Of a stretch of 64,000 nt of DNA, positions 32,978-41,893 are shown piece after piece (the stretch's first letter is position 1; every line of letters starts with the position of its first letter). Source of the DNA: SAR86 cluster bacterium SAR86E (GTDB lineage: Bacteria; Pseudomonadota; Gammaproteobacteria; Magnimaribacterales; D2472); contig AMWX01000002.1 in NCBI GenBank assembly GCA_000307935.1, forward strand, positions 62,001-126,000. The letters are read 5' to 3'. Made by a program: the position numbers and the translations under genes. The notes below the pieces were generated by a model. The model made no database searches. It was not told where the DNA came from and saw only the letters and a program-made list of their open reading frames with translations.

Positions 32978-34564
32978 ATGAGTGCAGTAATAGAATCCCA
33001 TAATCATGATGATCACCATCATGGCCCTGCTAAAGGGTTAACCAGATGGTTGTACACTACAAATCATAAAGATATAGGAAGCCTATATTTATGGTTTAGT
33101 TTTGCAATGTTCTTAATCGGCGGAGCCATGGCGATGGTTATCAGAGCAGAGCTTTTTCAGCCTGGCATGCAAATTGTTGAACCTGAATTTTATAATCAAA
33201 TGCTTACACTGCATGGGCTGATTATGGTCTTTGGGGCAGTTATGCCTGCATTTGTAGGCCTAGCAAACTGGCTTGTGCCAATGATGGTTGGCGCTCCAGA
33301 TATGGCGCTCCCTAGAATGAATAACCTAAGTTTTTGGATACTACCATTTGCATTTTTTATTCTATTATCTTCTTTGTTTATGGAAGGCGGAGCCCCTAAT
33401 TTTGGATGGACTTTTTATGCTCCACTATCTACAACCTATGCTCCTCCGAGCGTAACTTTCTTCATATTTGCTGTTCATATTATGGGAGCATCATCGATCA
33501 TGGGATCTATTAATGTGATCGTAACAATTATGAATATGAGAGCGCCTGGCATGACCCTGATGAAGATGCCACTTTTTGTATGGTCATGGCTAATAACAGC
33601 ATACCTATTAATAGCTGTTATGCCTGTTCTTGCAGGGGCAGTAACAATGATGCTCATGGATATTCATTTTGGAACAAGCTTTTTTAATGCTGCTGGTGGT
33701 GGAGACCCTGTTTTATTTCAACATATTTTTTGGTTTTTTGGTCATCCAGAAGTCTATATTATGATCCTTCCAGCTTTTGGTATCGCCTCTCATATCATTG
33801 AAACATTTTCAAGAAAGCAGTTATTTGGATACGCGTCTATGGTTTGGGCTATGGCTTCAATTGCAATTTTATCTTTTGTTGTATGGGCGCATCATATGTT
33901 TACAGTTGGGCTTCCATTAGCTGCAGAACTATTTTTTATGTGGGCAACAATGTTAATTGCAGTTCCAACCGGCGTAAAAGTTTTCAATTGGGTCACCACA
34001 ATGTTTAAGGGATCAATTACTTACGAGACACCAATGCTCTTTGCTATAGCTTTCGTTGTGTTGTTTACCATAGGTGGTTTTTCTGGGCTAATGCTTGCAA
34101 TTACACCTGCTGATTTCCAATATCATGATACATATTTTGTAGTAGCTCATTTTCATTATGTTCTTGTGCCAGGATCAATTTTCTCAATTATGGCCGCTGT
34201 CTATTACTGGATTCCAAAATGGACAGGGAATATGTATGACGAAAGACTTGGTAAATTACATTTTTGGCTCTCCTTTATAGGCGTTAATGTAACCTTCTTT
34301 CCTCAGCATTGGATCGGTCTTGCTGGAATGCCAAGAAGAATTCCTGACTATGCGTTGCAATTTGCAGACTGGAATATGATCTCCTCAGTTGGAGCATTTT
34401 TATTTGGTGCTTCTCAAATCCTGTTTCTATTTATCGTTGTCAAAACTGTCATGGGCGGCAAAAAGGCAACCCCAGAGGTCTGGGAGGGTTCAAGGGGCTT
34501 GGAATGGACTGTAGAGTCACCAGCTCCATACCATACATTTACAACTCCACCTAAGGTAAGTTAA
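32978..34564 (+). CDS. coxA: Cytochrome c oxidase subunit I
   Basis: This is the catalytic subunit of the aa3-type haem-copper oxidase. It has 528 residues and about 12 helices. His79 (TLHG) and a His in AHFHYV (~390) are haem ligands, GHPEVYI (~254-260) carries the CuB His-Tyr crosslink and the D-channel Glu, and the HH pair near 304 binds CuB. An AAGGAAG SD precedes the ATG. It overlaps ctaG by one base. Confidence 0.97.
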   Translation: MSAVIESHNHDDHHHGPAKGLTRWLYTTNHKDIGSLYLWFSFAMFLIGGAMAMVIRAELFQPGMQIVEPEFYNQMLTLHGLIMVFGAVMPAFVGLANWLVPMMVGAPDMALPRMNNLSFWILPFAFFILLSSLFMEGGAPNFGWTFYAPLSTTYAPPSVTFFIFAVHIMGASSIMGSINVIVTIMNMRAPGMTLMKMPLFVWSWLITAYLLIAVMPVLAGAVTMMLMDIHFGTSFFNAAGGGDPVLFQHIFWFFGHPEVYIMILPAFGIASHIIETFSRKQLFGYASMVWAMASIAILSFVVWAHHMFTVGLPLAAELFFMWATMLIAVPTGVKVFNWVTTMFKGSITYETPMLFAIAFVVLFTIGGFSGLMLAITPADFQYHDTYFVVAHFHYVLVPGSIFSIMAAVYYWIPKWTGNMYDERLGKLHFWLSFIGVNVTFFPQHWIGLAGMPRRIPDYALQFADWNMISSVGAFLFGASQILFLFIVVKTVMGGKKATPEVWEGSRGLEWTVESPAPYHTFTTPPKVS

Positions 34565-35154
34565 TGAACGAAGGATCAAAAAAAACGATTAAAACCCTCT
34601 GTTTTGCAGTTTTGGGAATGTTTACCTTTTCGTTTGCCTTGGTCCCTCTCTACAATGTTTTTTGTGAAGTAACTGGGCTTAATGGAAAAATTGAACTAAG
34701 GGCCACTAACGATAAAAACATTGAGGTTGATGATGGCCGAGATATCTCAATTCAGTTTGTTTCTCATAATAATGAAGAGATGCCTTGGACATTTAGACCT
34801 TCTGAAGACAACATCCAAATCCAGACAGGCAAGTATCATACAGCTACTTTTTATGTAAAAAATACAACCAACAAAAGAATGGTTGCACAGGCAATCCCAA
34901 GCGTAGCGCCATCAAACGCTGCTGCGCATTTAAAAAAATTAGAATGTTTTTGTTTTGAGCAACAAGAACTTGCTCCAGGCGAGGAAGCACTCTTGCCGGT
35001 AAGGCTTATTTTTGATGATGAGCTTCCAAGCTCAATCAATAGTGTTGTTCTTTCATATACGATTTTTGATGTTACAGATTATAATGATGTTGAATTTACT
35101 CAACATCACAATGATGATCACCATGCTGATCATGAAATGGAGCCTTCAATATGA
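34564..35154 (+). CDS. ctaG: CtaG/Cox11, CuB assembly protein
   Basis: This is a membrane-anchored copper chaperone that inserts CuB into subunit I. It has 196 residues: one N-terminal helix (10-30), then NVFCEVTGLNGK and the copper-binding CFC at 128-130. A His-rich C-terminal tail (about 175-190) could add copper affinity. It overlaps both coxA and coxC. Confidence 0.95.
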   Translation: MNEGSKKTIKTLCFAVLGMFTFSFALVPLYNVFCEVTGLNGKIELRATNDKNIEVDDGRDISIQFVSHNNEEMPWTFRPSEDNIQIQTGKYHTATFYVKNTTNKRMVAQAIPSVAPSNAAAHLKKLECFCFEQQELAPGEEALLPVRLIFDDELPSSINSVVLSYTIFDVTDYNDVEFTQHHNDDHHADHEMEPSI

Positions 35155-36056
35155 GTTATCAGAAATACTATGTACCTGAGGAAAGCAAATTTCCTATTTA
35201 TATTGCAACAGCACTTTTTCTATTAGTGATGGGCGCCGCTGGCACAATTAACGATCTTGGCAAGCCTGACAGCAATTCTGTATACATCCTTTACTCAGGT
35301 TTTGCTGTTTTTGCAGTAACATTATACTTTTGGTTCAGAGCTGTTATCAGAGAGCACATTGCTGGTTTGGACAGTGCTCAGCTCCAAAAATCTTTCGTAT
35401 TTGGCATGGGCTGGTTTATATTTTCTGAGGTAATGTTCTTTGCTGCATTTTTTGGAGCATTATTTTATGTAAGAAATTTTTCTGTGCCATGGCTCGGTGG
35501 TGACGGTGAAAAAGGTTTAGCGAATATGCTTTGGGAAGGCTTTGAAGCTTCATGGCCTGTTATGTCAACTCCTGACGCTGGGTCAGCATTTGTTCTCGCA
35601 GATAAAAGCATGAGTTGGCCAGGTTGGGGCGATGCCTTAAAGTGGTTGCCAATGTGGAATACTATTGTGCTACTTAGCTCAAGTGTCACTGTTCACTTTG
35701 CTCACCTTGCGCTTAAAAATGACAATAAAAAGAGTTTTAATACCTGGCTTGGTATAACTGTTACCCTTGCGTTGATATTTGTTGGATTGCAGGCCGCTGA
35801 GTATTATGAGGCATATGCACATTATGGTCTAACACTTAACTCTGGTATATACGGTTCAACCTTCTTTATGTTGACAGGATTCCATGGCTTCCACGTAATG
35901 ATGGGCGGCTTTATGCTTGCTGTAATGCTTTCTAGATCAGTTTTTTATAATCACTTTGATCCTCATAACCATTTTGGGTTTGAAGCTGCCTCTTGGTATT
36001 GGCACTTTGTTGATGTGGTATGGGTGATGCTATTTCTTTTTGTTTATATACTTTAA
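35151..36056 (+). CDS. coxC: Cytochrome c oxidase subunit III
   Basis: This is the structural oxidase subunit that supports proton uptake and stability. It has 301 residues and about seven helices, with MGWFIFSEVMFFAAFFGALFY and FHGFHVMMGG as family signatures and a terminal WYWHFVDVVWVMLF. It overlaps ctaG by 4 bp. Confidence 0.95.
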   Translation: MSYQKYYVPEESKFPIYIATALFLLVMGAAGTINDLGKPDSNSVYILYSGFAVFAVTLYFWFRAVIREHIAGLDSAQLQKSFVFGMGWFIFSEVMFFAAFFGALFYVRNFSVPWLGGDGEKGLANMLWEGFEASWPVMSTPDAGSAFVLADKSMSWPGWGDALKWLPMWNTIVLLSSSVTVHFAHLALKNDNKKSFNTWLGITVTLALIFVGLQAAEYYEAYAHYGLTLNSGIYGSTFFMLTGFHGFHVMMGGFMLAVMLSRSVFYNHFDPHNHFGFEAASWYWHFVDVVWVMLFLFVYIL

Positions 36057-36269
36057 TTAAGAGCCCCAAGGAACAGTATTTCCTAGCTCTCCAGTATAAA
36101 GGCCATAAGAGACCAAGATTAGTAGCAGTGCTGCAAGGCTAACCCTAAACCCAAGACTATATACAGAGCGTTTGCCTTGTCCCTGGTCTTTGAAAAGAAA
36201 AAAGAGACTACTGAACAAGCTCAAAAAGATTAAGATAATAACAACTGCAATAAGAGGTTTAAGCCACAT
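36057..36269 (-). CDS. Twin-transmembrane protein, DUF2909-like
   Basis: This is a 70-residue protein with two hydrophobic helices (about 4-28 and 42-60) separated by a short basic loop (KDQGQGKRSVYSLGFR). Small DUF2909 proteins occupy this place, on the opposite strand between coxC and SURF1, in many gammaproteobacteria. The function is unknown; a role in oxidase assembly is inferred only from location. Confidence 0.75.
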   Translation of the reverse strand: MWLKPLIAVVIILIFLSLFSSLFFLFKDQGQGKRSVYSLGFRVSLAALLLILVSYGLYTGELGNTVPWGS

Positions 36270-36292
36270 ACTCGAACTATAACATTTTTATA

Positions 36293-36997
36293 ATGAAAGA
36301 TTTATCAACAATTGAACATATAAAACACAATAAAGCATTGACAGCTTTTTCATGTGTTTTCATCGTTGTGTTTATTTTGTTAGGGTTTTGGCAGATAGAA
36401 AGAGCTGGATTTAAAGCAAGCCTTATCCAGGAATTTGACTTGGAGCAAGCGAAAGCTCCCAAGCCCATTTCCAGCTCATCTTTACAATGGAGCAGAGTAT
36501 ATTTAGAAGGTCTTTATGACCCCACCCAACAAGTTCTAATAGATAATCAAATTAAAGATGGGAAGGTTGGCTACAAAATATACACACCTTTTTATTATGG
36601 CCAAGATCAAGCAATATTCGTTGATCGTGGCTGGATCTCTCAAGGCAAAACAAGAAATGATCTACCCAATATAAATTTTAAAGCCTCTAAATTGCGCATC
36701 ATTGGGAGCCTTGTAAAGCCAGAGAAAGAAGTTTTAGCCGGCGATGAATTATTGACCAATGATTGGCCTTTAGTCTCTCAAACCAAATCACCAAGCGTAA
36801 TTCAAGATGCCTATGAAAAACAATTTTTAAACATGGTGTTGATTTTAGATCCTGGCTCTTTATTCATGAATGAACATGTTGCATTAACACCCTTTGTTAT
36901 CACACCAACCAAACACTACGGCTACGCTCTTCAATGGTTTACCATGAGCCTCGTCTTAGCAGGAATGTTTATATATGCAATTAAGAGAGAATCATGA
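36293..36997 (+). CDS. SURF1-family cytochrome oxidase assembly protein
   Basis: SURF1 helps insert haem A into subunit I. It has 234 residues with two flanking transmembrane helices (about 14-34 and 211-230) and the family motifs LGFWQIERA, QVLIDNQ, FVDRGWI and HYGYALQWF. It overlaps the next gene by 4 bp, and its promoter probably lies between it and the DUF2909 gene, which diverge. Confidence 0.92.
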   Translation: MKDLSTIEHIKHNKALTAFSCVFIVVFILLGFWQIERAGFKASLIQEFDLEQAKAPKPISSSSLQWSRVYLEGLYDPTQQVLIDNQIKDGKVGYKIYTPFYYGQDQAIFVDRGWISQGKTRNDLPNINFKASKLRIIGSLVKPEKEVLAGDELLTNDWPLVSQTKSPSVIQDAYEKQFLNMVLILDPGSLFMNEHVALTPFVITPTKHYGYALQWFTMSLVLAGMFIYAIKRES

Positions 36998-37533
36998 GAA
37001 GCAAGATATTTTTAGCAATTTTATTATTAACACCCCTATTGGTTTTATTGATTTCAACACTATCTTTTCAGTCAGGCTATTCACCAAAATATACCAAAAA
37101 CAATGGGGTATTTTTTACTGAATATTTTGATGCAACCAAACTTAGCCTTATTCAAGATTCAGAAAATTTAAAATTTGAAGACGGCAAATGGCTATTCGCC
37201 ACCTATGCCTCAAAAAATGCAGAGTTAGAAGAAGCGCTTTATTTGATGCGACAACTTAACGTAGCCCTTAATAGAGATATTAATAAACTAAAAAGAGTAG
37301 TTTTTTCTCAGGATGGGGAAACATTAGAAAATAAGCTAATTGATTACCCAAGAACTCAAGTCATCATTGATTCTGAGGGAAAATTGTTTGAGCAGTTATT
37401 AGAGGCTAGCGATGAAGAATTTTTTCTTGAACAAAAAATTTTTATAATTGATCCATATGGAAGGGCGGTAATGTTTTTTCCAATTTCCTTGGATCCAAAG
37501 TTAATTTTAAAGGACTTAAAGGTTTTAATATGA
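36994..37533 (+). CDS. Conserved membrane-anchored protein of the oxidase cluster, unknown function
   Basis: This is a 179-residue protein with an N-terminal anchor (about 5-25) and a soluble domain outside. The C-terminal part (IFIIDPYGRAVMFFPISLDPKLILKDL) resembles the end of Sco/thioredoxin-like domains, but the CxxxC motif is absent. Similar proteins lie between SURF1 and ctaA in other gammaproteobacteria. Its role in oxidase maturation is inferred from that location. Confidence 0.7.
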   Translation: MRSKIFLAILLLTPLLVLLISTLSFQSGYSPKYTKNNGVFFTEYFDATKLSLIQDSENLKFEDGKWLFATYASKNAELEEALYLMRQLNVALNRDINKLKRVVFSQDGETLENKLIDYPRTQVIIDSEGKLFEQLLEASDEEFFLEQKIFIIDPYGRAVMFFPISLDPKLILKDLKVLI

Positions 37534-38501
37534 GTTTAATTAGAGGGCTTTCATTTTTTGGATTATGCTTTGCATTCGTTGTAATAGCATTGGGTGCATG
37601 GACAAGGCTTGTTGATGCCGGTCTTGGCTGCCCTGATTGGCCGGGATGCTATGGCTTTGTGGTATTCCCTACAACTGAAGCTGAAATCTTAATAGCGGAG
37701 CAACGATACCCTCAATTTCCCTATGAAATTGATAAAGCCATCCCCGAGGTTGTTCATAGATACTTTGCTGCTGCCCTTGGGTTTATAGCAATCTTGCTGG
37801 TTGTTTTTTCTTATAAGCATAAACTGCCAACTAAAATTAAAGCTATAGCATCTTTTCTTTTATTCTTTATTTGCTGCCAGGGATTATTTGGCTATCTTAC
37901 TGTGAGTTTGAAGCTCTTACCAATCATAGTAACCGGTCATTTGTTTGGTGGTTTTATTACCCTAAGCTTATTCTTCTATTTATTTTTGAACACCAGTGAT
38001 GGTATTAAAAATCATCAGATTGGACACTTAAAGATTTTGGGCGGCATTGCTTTATTTGCCCTTTTAATTCAGATTTTCTTAGGGGCCTGGACAAGTACCA
38101 ACTATGCCTCTTTGGCTTGTGTTGATTTTCCAACATGCCAAGGAACATATATGCCTGAGATGAATTTTTCTGATGGATTTAATTTGTCACAAGAAGTTGG
38201 CCCGAATTATTTATATGGCCTATTAGACAATGAAGCAAGGGTTGCCATTCATTACTCTCATAGAGTCAGCGCATTAATTTTGACATTAATATTCATGGTT
38301 TTAATTACCAAGCTTTGGTTTTCTAATGCCGCTCCGTTGGCTTCTACTTTAGGAGTAATATTGGTCACTCAGATTTCCTTGGGAATTATGAATGTTGTTT
38401 ATGTGCTTCCTTTGTATATCGCTATCGCGCATAATTTAGTCGCAGCATTATTACTATTAGCAACTCTAATGGTTAATCTTGTGATTTGGAAAGATGAATA
38501 G
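37530..38501 (+). CDS. ctaA: Haem A synthase CtaA
   Basis: CtaA oxidises the methyl group of haem O to the formyl of haem A. It has 323 residues and about eight helices in two four-helix halves, with conserved His residues (EVVHRYFAAALG, HYSHRVSALIL) and the Cys-containing loop LGCPDWPGCYG. It acts after CtaB, encoded immediately downstream with an 8-bp overlap. Confidence 0.94.
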   Translation: MSLIRGLSFFGLCFAFVVIALGAWTRLVDAGLGCPDWPGCYGFVVFPTTEAEILIAEQRYPQFPYEIDKAIPEVVHRYFAAALGFIAILLVVFSYKHKLPTKIKAIASFLLFFICCQGLFGYLTVSLKLLPIIVTGHLFGGFITLSLFFYLFLNTSDGIKNHQIGHLKILGGIALFALLIQIFLGAWTSTNYASLACVDFPTCQGTYMPEMNFSDGFNLSQEVGPNYLYGLLDNEARVAIHYSHRVSALILTLIFMVLITKLWFSNAAPLASTLGVILVTQISLGIMNVVYVLPLYIAIAHNLVAALLLLATLMVNLVIWKDE

Positions 38502-39357
38502 CACGATCAAAAACTACTACGAACTATGTAAACCCAACGTAGTTCTGATGATGCTAATTACTGCTTTGGTCGGATCATTACTGGCCAGTAAAGCCTTAGC
38601 TCCATTATCTTTAATAGCATTCGCAATGCTTGGTATTGGTCTGTGTGCAGCTTCGGCAGCAGCAATCAATCAAATAATTGATAGAAAGGCAGATGCCAAT
38701 ATGAATAGGACAGAAAATAGGCCTATTCCTCAAGGGGAAGTCAGCCCTGTTAATGCTTCAATTTTTGCATTTATTTTAGGTTCACTTGGCGCAACTATTT
38801 TAGTGATTTATGTAAATACACTAACTGCATTGCTTACTTTGGCATCCTTAGTAGGTTATGCCTTTGTCTATACAGTTTATTTAAAGAGAGCAACACCACA
38901 AAATATAGTCATCGGAGGTCTTGCTGGAGCTGCTCCGCCATTACTTGGATGGACAGCAGTTACCAATTCTATTGATCCAAACTCTCTCTTGTTGGTATTA
39001 ATTATTTTTGCTTGGACTCCCCCACATTTTTGGGCTCTTGCAATCCATAGAAAAGATGATTATGCAAAGGAAAACATTCCAATGCTTCCAGTCACCCATG
39101 GAGTCCAATTTACAAAACTGCAAATCATTCTTTATACGATTATTTTAATTCTAGTAAGTTTATTGCCCTTTGTAGTTATGATGTCAGGGATTCTTTATTT
39201 AATCTCAGCATTAATTTTAGGGGTTATTTTTTTATACTATGCTGTTCGCTTATATTTTGATGAAGCCAATACTTTTGCCTTTCCAACTTTTGTATATTCG
39301 ATTTATTATATTTTTCTTATCTTTGCCGCCTTACTTATTGATCATTACCTAGTTTAA
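38494..39357 (+). CDS. ctaB: Protoheme IX farnesyltransferase CtaB/CyoE
   Basis: It makes haem O by farnesylating haem B. It has 287 residues and about nine helices, with the prenyl-diphosphate motif NQIIDRKADANMNRTENRP and the second Asp-rich site HRKDDYAKENIPMLP. It sits between ctaA and sco, completing the haem A pathway. Confidence 0.95.
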   Translation: MNSTIKNYYELCKPNVVLMMLITALVGSLLASKALAPLSLIAFAMLGIGLCAASAAAINQIIDRKADANMNRTENRPIPQGEVSPVNASIFAFILGSLGATILVIYVNTLTALLTLASLVGYAFVYTVYLKRATPQNIVIGGLAGAAPPLLGWTAVTNSIDPNSLLLVLIIFAWTPPHFWALAIHRKDDYAKENIPMLPVTHGVQFTKLQIILYTIILILVSLLPFVVMMSGILYLISALILGVIFLYYAVRLYFDEANTFAFPTFVYSIYYIFLIFAALLIDHYLV

Positions 39358-39359
39358 AC

Positions 39360-40010
39360 ATGAGCAAGAACATTAAAATTTCTTTGGTGCTAATCATTTT
39401 ATTTATGCTTGCAGTTTTGTCTTTGTTTATTAATAAATTAACCACCCCAAGATATCTATCTGCACCAGAGCTTTTGGTAAATGGATTTTATCAATTTCCT
39501 AGCCCAAAGGAGTTTTCCAACTTTCAAATCCTGACATCAAACGATATTGTGCTCGATAAAGATATTTTCAAGGGAAAGTGGACTTTAATATACTTCGGAT
39601 ATACACGTTGTCCTGCAGAGTGCCCTGTTGCAATGTCTTTAATTAAAAATCTATATTCAACACTAGAGCTTAAAGGTTTTAATTTGGACGATAAGCAGGC
39701 TCTTCTTGTCACCATAGACCCTGAGAATGATACCCCTAATAATGTCGATCAATATGCGAAAGCTTTCAATGAATCATTTATTGGAGCTCGGGGAGACAGA
39801 CCTATGCTTTTAAGCATGGCAACGCAATTAAACGTGATGGTGGTCGAACCTCCCAAAAATATGCAACATAACCACATGGAACATCTAGAAAATCACTCAA
39901 ATAATATTTTATTGATCAATCCTGATGGACAATATGCTGGATTTTTTAGACCCCCGTTTGACGAGGAGAAGTTTTTACTTACTTATCAGTCAGTTGTAAC
40001 ACCGCGCTAG
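39360..40010 (+). CDS. SCO1/SenC-family copper chaperone
   Basis: This is a membrane-anchored thioredoxin-fold protein that supplies copper to the CuA site. It has 216 residues, an N-terminal helix (about 7-25), CPAECP with the metal-binding cysteines at 84 and 88, and a downstream His in the HNHMEHLENHSNN stretch. It is the last gene of the oxidase cluster and converges on the phosphatase gene with a 4-bp overlap. Confidence 0.92.
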   Translation: MSKNIKISLVLIILFMLAVLSLFINKLTTPRYLSAPELLVNGFYQFPSPKEFSNFQILTSNDIVLDKDIFKGKWTLIYFGYTRCPAECPVAMSLIKNLYSTLELKGFNLDDKQALLVTIDPENDTPNNVDQYAKAFNESFIGARGDRPMLLSMATQLNVMVVEPPKNMQHNHMEHLENHSNNILLINPDGQYAGFFRPPFDEEKFLLTYQSVVTPR

Positions 40011-40897
40011 CTTTCAAGAAATTTATTTCGTAGTTTTTGAATATCTTCATCAGAAATATTTAAACCATTTCTTATAAAATTTTCTAAACTGCCATATTCT
40101 TCTTCAGCTGTTTCAAAAGCTGTTTCGATATATATTTGTTCAACGCCTATCAAGGGACGTAAAATTTCAGCATCAGCCTGATATAAGCTCATTAATTTTA
40201 TTTGACTTAAAATTTCTTCAATTCTATCTTCAGTAAAAGCATTAGTCTTCATATAATCTTCAATTACATCTTCTCTAGATACGCCCAAAGCAATCAGTGA
40301 AATTGCTGCAGCAAAACCAGCCCTATCTTTGCCAGCCGTACAATGAAAAAGGGTTGGAGCGTCTTCATCTATTAAGCCTCTTAGAAAATTTTCATAAACA
40401 TTCGTATAGTTTGTTACAAACTCTCTATTTGCATCTATCAAAAAACTTTCAACTTCCTTGTCTGTCTCACCCTTTAATACTGCTTCAATTTTTGATCGCA
40501 TTGCCCCATCAACACTAATGGGCATTTCAACATAGCTAATTCCCGTTGGAATAATGTCTGGATCTTCAGTTTTCTCTTCGTCCGATCTGAAATCAACAAT
40601 CTTTTTAATGCCAAGGGCTTGAAGGTACTTTTGATCAGCCTCAGAGATATCACTTAGCTTGTCTGAACGAAATAGCATGCCCCATTTCACTGATTTACCA
40701 TCAGTAGTTTTGTACCCTCCAAGCTCTCTTGTATTATGAGCACCATCCATTGGAAGAAGTCTGTACTCTTCATTTTGAAATGAGTTGTTATTTTTATGAA
40801 GAGGTCTATCCATTAAATCTATTCCTTCTGAGCATTGTGTCAGTGCCAAGCAAAGGAACAAAATCCCTGCTTTATTTTTCATCGTTTTATACATCAA
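40007..40897 (-). CDS. Secreted tyrosine-phosphatase-like protein
   Basis: This is a 296-residue protein of the PTP/DSP fold (Y_phosphatase3 type). The CX5R active site is HCTAGKDR at 185-192 (Cys186, Arg192), and HNTRELGGYKT near residue 54 is typical of this group. The N-terminus looks like an export signal with a Cys at 22 (ALTQCS), a possible but atypical lipobox. Its substrate is unknown. It overlaps the quinone reductase gene by 11 bp. Confidence 0.85.
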   Translation of the reverse strand: MMYKTMKNKAGILFLCLALTQCSEGIDLMDRPLHKNNNSFQNEEYRLLPMDGAHNTRELGGYKTTDGKSVKWGMLFRSDKLSDISEADQKYLQALGIKKIVDFRSDEEKTEDPDIIPTGISYVEMPISVDGAMRSKIEAVLKGETDKEVESFLIDANREFVTNYTNVYENFLRGLIDEDAPTLFHCTAGKDRAGFAAAISLIALGVSREDVIEDYMKTNAFTEDRIEEILSQIKLMSLYQADAEILRPLIGVEQIYIETAFETAEEEYGSLENFIRNGLNISDEDIQKLRNKFLES

Positions 40898-41885
40898 TAA
40901 TTACCTTTCCCTTAGCTTTTCTATCTTTTAAATGCGCGATAGCTGCTGCCGACTCTTCAAGCGAAAATCTATCAGAAATTTCAGGGTTTATCTTACCCGC
41001 AGCATGAAGATCAAAGAGTTCTTTGAAATTTTTTTCATTTTCATCCGGAAACATCATTGTCCATGCTCCCCAAAAAACCCCAACTATTTGACAGCCTTTT
41101 AATAGAGCCAGGTTAAGAGGCAACTTTGGTATTTCTCCAGCTGCAAACCCAATTACAAGAAATCTACCTTCCCAAGCTATTGATCTTAAAGCCGGCTCAC
41201 TAAAAGATCCTCCAACCGGATCATAAATTACATTAGCTCCCTGACCTCCAGTGAGCTCTTTGATTTTACTGGAAAGCTCTTTTTGCTGATCTCGATCAAG
41301 ATTTCCCGAAGGGTAAACGAATGCTTCATCAGCCCCATGTTCTAAACATATTTTAATTTTTTCTTCGGATGATGCTGCTGCAATCACTTTTGCGCCCATT
41401 GCTTTCCCAAGCTCTACAGCGCTAAGTCCAACACCTCCAGCAGCTCCTAGAACCAGTAGCGTCTCTCCAGGCTTGAGATCTGCTCTTTGCTTTAGTGCAT
41501 ATAAAGAAGTTCCATAAGTCATTGGAAGAGCTGCAGCAACTGGAAAATCCATTTCTTTTGGTATCAAAACCACTCTTGCAGCTTCAACCACAATTTTTTC
41601 AGCAAAACATCCATTTCCTGCCATAACAAATACATGATCGCCTACATTGCAAGACTCTACACCTTCACCAATTTCTGCAACTACACCAGAACATTCAGCC
41701 CCTGGAATAAATGGCATTGGTGGCTGTACTTGGTAGAGGCCCTGAATCATCAAGACATCTGGAAAATTGACACTAGCAGCTTTAATCTCTATTAAAACTT
41801 CACCACTGCCTGGTTTTGGATCATCTAATTCAGACAAGATTAGTTTTTCAGGGCCGGCTAATTCTACACACTGCAAAGCTTTCAT
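40887..41885 (-). CDS. Zinc-independent quinone oxidoreductase (MDR family)
   Basis: This is a 332-residue medium-chain dehydrogenase/reductase of the NADPH:quinone oxidoreductase type. It has a GroES-like N-terminal domain and a Rossmann motif (LGAAGGVGLSAVELGKAMGA) around residues 146-165. The zinc-ligand pattern of alcohol dehydrogenases is absent. The true substrate is unknown. It lies 8 bp after gshA. Confidence 0.85.
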   Translation of the reverse strand: MKALQCVELAGPEKLILSELDDPKPGSGEVLIEIKAASVNFPDVLMIQGLYQVQPPMPFIPGAECSGVVAEIGEGVESCNVGDHVFVMAGNGCFAEKIVVEAARVVLIPKEMDFPVAAALPMTYGTSLYALKQRADLKPGETLLVLGAAGGVGLSAVELGKAMGAKVIAAASSEEKIKICLEHGADEAFVYPSGNLDRDQQKELSSKIKELTGGQGANVIYDPVGGSFSEPALRSIAWEGRFLVIGFAAGEIPKLPLNLALLKGCQIVGVFWGAWTMMFPDENEKNFKELFDLHAAGKINPEISDRFSLEESAAAIAHLKDRKAKGKVIIDV

Positions 41886-41893
41886 TGTATTTC

